Origin: Phoronis australis
Taxonomy: Eukaryota > Phoronida > Phoronidae
DNA length: 51,566 bases
NCBI GenBank assembly: GCA_002633005.1
Contig: NMRA01000102.1
Location: 59,642-111,207 of the forward strand
Direction: 5' to 3'
Below are positions 48,651 through 51,566 of this stretch, one piece after another (position 1 is the stretch's first letter; each line of letters opens with the position of its first letter). The notes under the pieces were generated by a model. The model did no database searches and had not been told where the DNA came from. It saw only the letters and a program-made list of their open reading frames with translations. A program made the position numbers and the translations under genes.

Positions 48651-50200
48651 ACCCACATATTTATATGTGGTCGCATATTGCTGTCATGTCTGGGCATCCG
48701 GCATCCGCAGCTGTATCTCCTAAACCACTCACAGGATGTTGATGAAATTTGGCAGTTGTGTTCCTATGATCAAGCTGATGACAGATGACAATGAATTTTG
48801 GACCAATCTAACTACCGGTGTGCCCCCTAGTGACAATTTTAGTTTTTACGCTTACCTCTGTATCTTTGGAGGGCCTCAACGGATTTTCATAAAATTTGGC
48901 AGTTAAGCATCTATTAGTGAGATGATGCCATCCTGCCCTTCTATCAACCAAACCGCTCTGGGAATCATTTTGAAAATTGGCATTTATGTTTTTACTGTGA
49001 AGAGGGCGGCTGACAATGATTTTCCAACAAGTGCGACCACTGTGGCGCCTCCTAGTACCAGTTTTGTTTTTTTTGCGCCAATGGCTGTGTCTCCTAAACC
49101 GTTGGCAGGATATTTTACTAAATGTAGCAAGTATATTTATATGATGTTGACAACGAACAACAATGACTTTCCCGTGGATTGGACTACGGTTGCGCTCCCT
49201 AGTGACAATTTAGTTTTTTACGTTTAAGTCTGTATCTTCAAAGGTCCTCAACAGATTTTCATAAAACTTGGCAGATTGGCATATATTTGTGAGATGACGC
49301 TATCCTTCCGTTTTAGGATGGATTCAAGGTATTTTGTGCCACCTAGTGGCCATTTTTACTGTTTTCGAGTTTTTTGGCGTCCACCCTTCTATATCAACCA
49401 AACCGTTCTAAGGATGATTGTGAAAATTGGCATATATGTTCTTACTATGAAGGGGATGGTTGACGATGGTTTTCCGATGACTCGACTTCTGGGGCACCTC
49501 CTAGTGGTAGTTTTGTTTTTTTTTGCGCCCATGGCTGTACCTCCTAAAACATTTGCAGGATCTTTACTAAATTTAGCAAGTTTATATGATGTTGACAATG
49601 TCGATGACTTTTGCACGGATCTGACTACCAGTGTACCCCCTAGTGTCAATTTTAGTTTTTTCACTTTACCTCTGAATATTCAAAGGTCTTCAATGGAGCT
49701 TCATAAAATTTAGAATATAGACATCTATTGGTGAGGTGACGCTATCCTGCTGTTTTCGGATGAATTTGAGGTATTTTACGCCACCTAGTGGCCATTTTTA
49801 CTGTTTTTGAGTCTGTTTTTTGGCGTCCACCTCTCTATCAACCAAACCATTCTAAGGATGATTTTGAAAATTGGAGTATATGTTCTCAGTTTGATGAGGA
49901 CGGTTGACGATGACGACTTCGAATACTGTGGCACCTCCTAGTGGTAGTTTTGTTTTGCGCCCATAGCTGTATCTCCTTAACCCACTGCAGGATCTTTATT
50001 AAAATTAAGTATATTTATACTATAGACGACGACAACTTTTTGGCAGCAATTTAATTTTTTTCTGTTTTTCTTTGTTTCTCTGAATTTCCTTGACAGATTT
50101 TTATGAAATTTGGTAAATAGCTTTCTTTGAAGATGCGATGGCATGTTCCGTTTTCAGATGGATTAGACATTTTGCACCATCTAGTGGCCATTTTTTCAAT
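48651..50200. repeat. Higher-order repeat element (~155-165 bp modules)
   Basis: Modules repeat the order: AAACC.xT...AGGAT, TTxxTGAAAaTTxGGCA, ATGAxG.TGACxATGA, then a CCTAGTG-containing word (GCCCCCTAGTGACAATTT, GCCACCTAGTGGCCATTT or CACCTCCTAGTGGTAGTT) and a T-rich run. Three module types recur in the same order about three times, giving a larger unit near 470-480 bp. The start (CCACATATTTATATGTGG, GCATATTG, TGTCTGGGCATCCGGCATCC) resembles 3.65 and 6.62 kb. Open frames at 48922-49227 and 49276-49713 look like by-products. Confidence 0.75.
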
Positions 50201-51115
50201 ACAAATAAATAACTCTAGAAGCACACGGTTTGCGATGCATTCTTGGACGCATTTCATTGCTCCGCTTTGCTCTTGTATATACATTGTATATTTCATTCTG
50301 TGTTGAACAGCCAACGCCGACCTCCCAGAATTTGTTCAAAGCATGTGCTCAACAATCGCACGATGCTACTATTAGGCAATAAAATAGGGTGGTCGGTCAG
50401 CTGCAAAAATAATGAAGCAAAAGCACATCATGTAAAAAGTCATCAGGCAAATCAAGAGTTCAAAAACAAGTTTTTGACCATGTGGATGCGGACAGAATGA
50501 TCGACTTGCACTTAATGACAAGTTGATTTCTGGCGCTACTGCTTTTGGTTGGACGTTTCTATTTTGGTGTCAGGAGTGAGTCATTAAAAACATGTCTTAA
50601 ACCAAGACAGGGAACAGCGAGTCAAGTTGCTTGTCACAACGTCTCGTGTCTGCGTGTATTCAAAACAATGTGACAGTTTCGCCTCTTACTCAGCCGTTCA
50701 TGGTTACCATGATTATAGATGTGACTAGGTACTATTTGTCATTGCTCAGAGTGGCGACGTTTCGAGTACTGTCATAGGGAATCAAAGAAAGGCAGGCCAA
50801 GGACTTGAAATTCCTGTCAAGTAACGCTTTGTTGTTTCTTCCACGGCAATGAAATACATTTTAGGAGAAGCGCTGTCTCAGTAATCAGTACAAGCTGACA
50901 CGAATTCCGTGCGTGAGCCAAAGGAAACAACTGTGTCTCCTTCAGTAAAGAGCATGAGAATATGGGTATTTTACCGCCATAGTAAGGCAAGGTTCTAGTT
51001 CCGCTAAAACTGATCGATTGTCATTGAAAGGTAAATGAGTTGCGCACATTTTAGCATCTTAGTTTTGTGCGACGAACATTCACAGAAGCATGGACACTTT
51101 TAGAGAGGTCTTGAT
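50201..51115. other. DNA with no recognised feature
   Basis: Frames at 50051-50314 (minus) and 50243-50500 (plus) overlap and have no recognisable domain. No MYCBPAP-like exon was seen. Confidence 0.45.
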
Positions 51116-51232
51116 CATGAAAAATTGGGGTGGGCGGTAAGCCAAGCATGGGCGCTTAAAAATAAAAAATTGAAAATTTCGGGGGTGGGTGGTAAGTCAA
51201 GCATGGGTGGTAACCCAGACGAGTACGGTAGT
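51116..51232. repeat. Dispersed GC-rich element, copy D
   Basis: Phrases TTGGGGTGGGCGGTAAGCCA, CATGGGCGCTTAAAA, TTTCGGGGGTGGGTGGTAAG and GGGTGGTAACCCAGACGAGT, ending TACGGTA. This is the cleanest copy. It carries two near-identical halves in tandem (GTGGGxGGTAAG..CAAGCATGGGxG). Confidence 0.82.
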
Positions 51233-51353
51233 TAAAGCGATGTCAAAGTGGAACCAATTATGAAACATTATGTAACAGTCTCTCATCTAAGTTGCTGAAA
51301 GGATGGTTTCCTTGGAGTAATAACTATGTTTGCATTTTTGAAATACATTAAAA

Positions 51354-51566
51354 TTAGGTGAAAATGAGGCAATATTAATGTAACTCAATGATATCTAGTA
51401 TTATGGAAACAATTAGGTGAAAATGAGGCAATATTAATGTAACTCAATGGTATCTAGTATTATGGAAACAATTAGGTGAAAATGAGGCAATATTAATGTA
51501 ACTCAATGGTATCTAGTATTATGGAAACAATTAGGTGAAAATGAGGCAATATTAATGTAACTCAAT
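51354..51566. repeat. 59-bp tandem repeat, 3.6 copies, cut by the window end
   Basis: Unit AGGTGAAAATGAGGCAATAT, TAATGTAACTCAATGGTATC, TAGTATTATGGAAACAATT. Copies are almost identical (one A/G change). It continues past the window. Confidence 0.95.

Noticed and set aside
48922-49713. Two frames of 101 and 145 codons
   Set aside because: They run through the higher-order repeat and translate the same module repeatedly; no known domain.
49330-49810. CTCF sites at the CCACCTAGTGGC words
   Set aside because: The resemblance to the CTCF core is off by spacing and two bases; the words are a module feature of a repeat.

Overview
This is an AT-rich, intron-rich animal window, almost certainly from an invertebrate. 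Long introns are packed with minisatellites, two non-LTR retrotransposon remnants, and DNA transposon and foldback remnants; nothing looks bacterial. The phylum cannot be fixed from sequence. The host gene is a cilium/flagellum gene, so the animal has motile cilia or flagellated sperm.

The backbone is one + strand gene, the orthologue of MYCBPAP (MYCBP-associated protein, AMAP-1), recognised by the order and content of its conserved blocks. Its exons run from an ATG at 3300 (or an alternative ATG at 14264) to 48070, where the coding sequence leaves through an open phase 0 donor; the 3' end lies beyond the window. Twenty coding exons besides the alternative first one have AG/GT boundaries, and every junction phase agrees except one. 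That break (phase 2 donor at 21910, phase 0 acceptor at 24394) spans a 27-bp satellite ending in an N, so an exon is probably missing from the assembly. The 3' part carries five short phase 1-1 exons (36, 72, 33, 30 and 21 nt) that look like in-frame cassettes.

Layout: 1-3299, upstream DNA with a possible divergent minus-strand first exon (ATG at 1062). 3300-21119, long 5' introns holding a three-layer nest (tandem repeat, minus-strand LINE, hAT-like element) at 3.65-6.8 kb, a 700-bp inverted repeat pair (7.67 and 10.96 kb), a foldback family (12.9 and 15.5 kb), the alternative first exon and three minisatellites (16.4, 19.1, 20.0 kb). 21120-34448, the conserved body of the gene, with minisatellites in many introns. 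34449-42906, a large intron with a decayed L1/Tx1-type LINE between 15-bp terminal inverted repeats; a segment of its ORF1 has become a 49-bp minisatellite. 42907-48070, terminal microexons and a lysine-rich exon, with palindromic and foldback DNA at 46.0-46.75 kb. 48071-51566, intron or downstream DNA made of a higher-order repeat, a dispersed GC-rich element and a 59-bp array running off the edge.

No rRNA, tRNA or CRISPR array was seen. Exon boundaries were read by eye from splice consensus and phase; family assignments rest on recognised motifs, not on a search.
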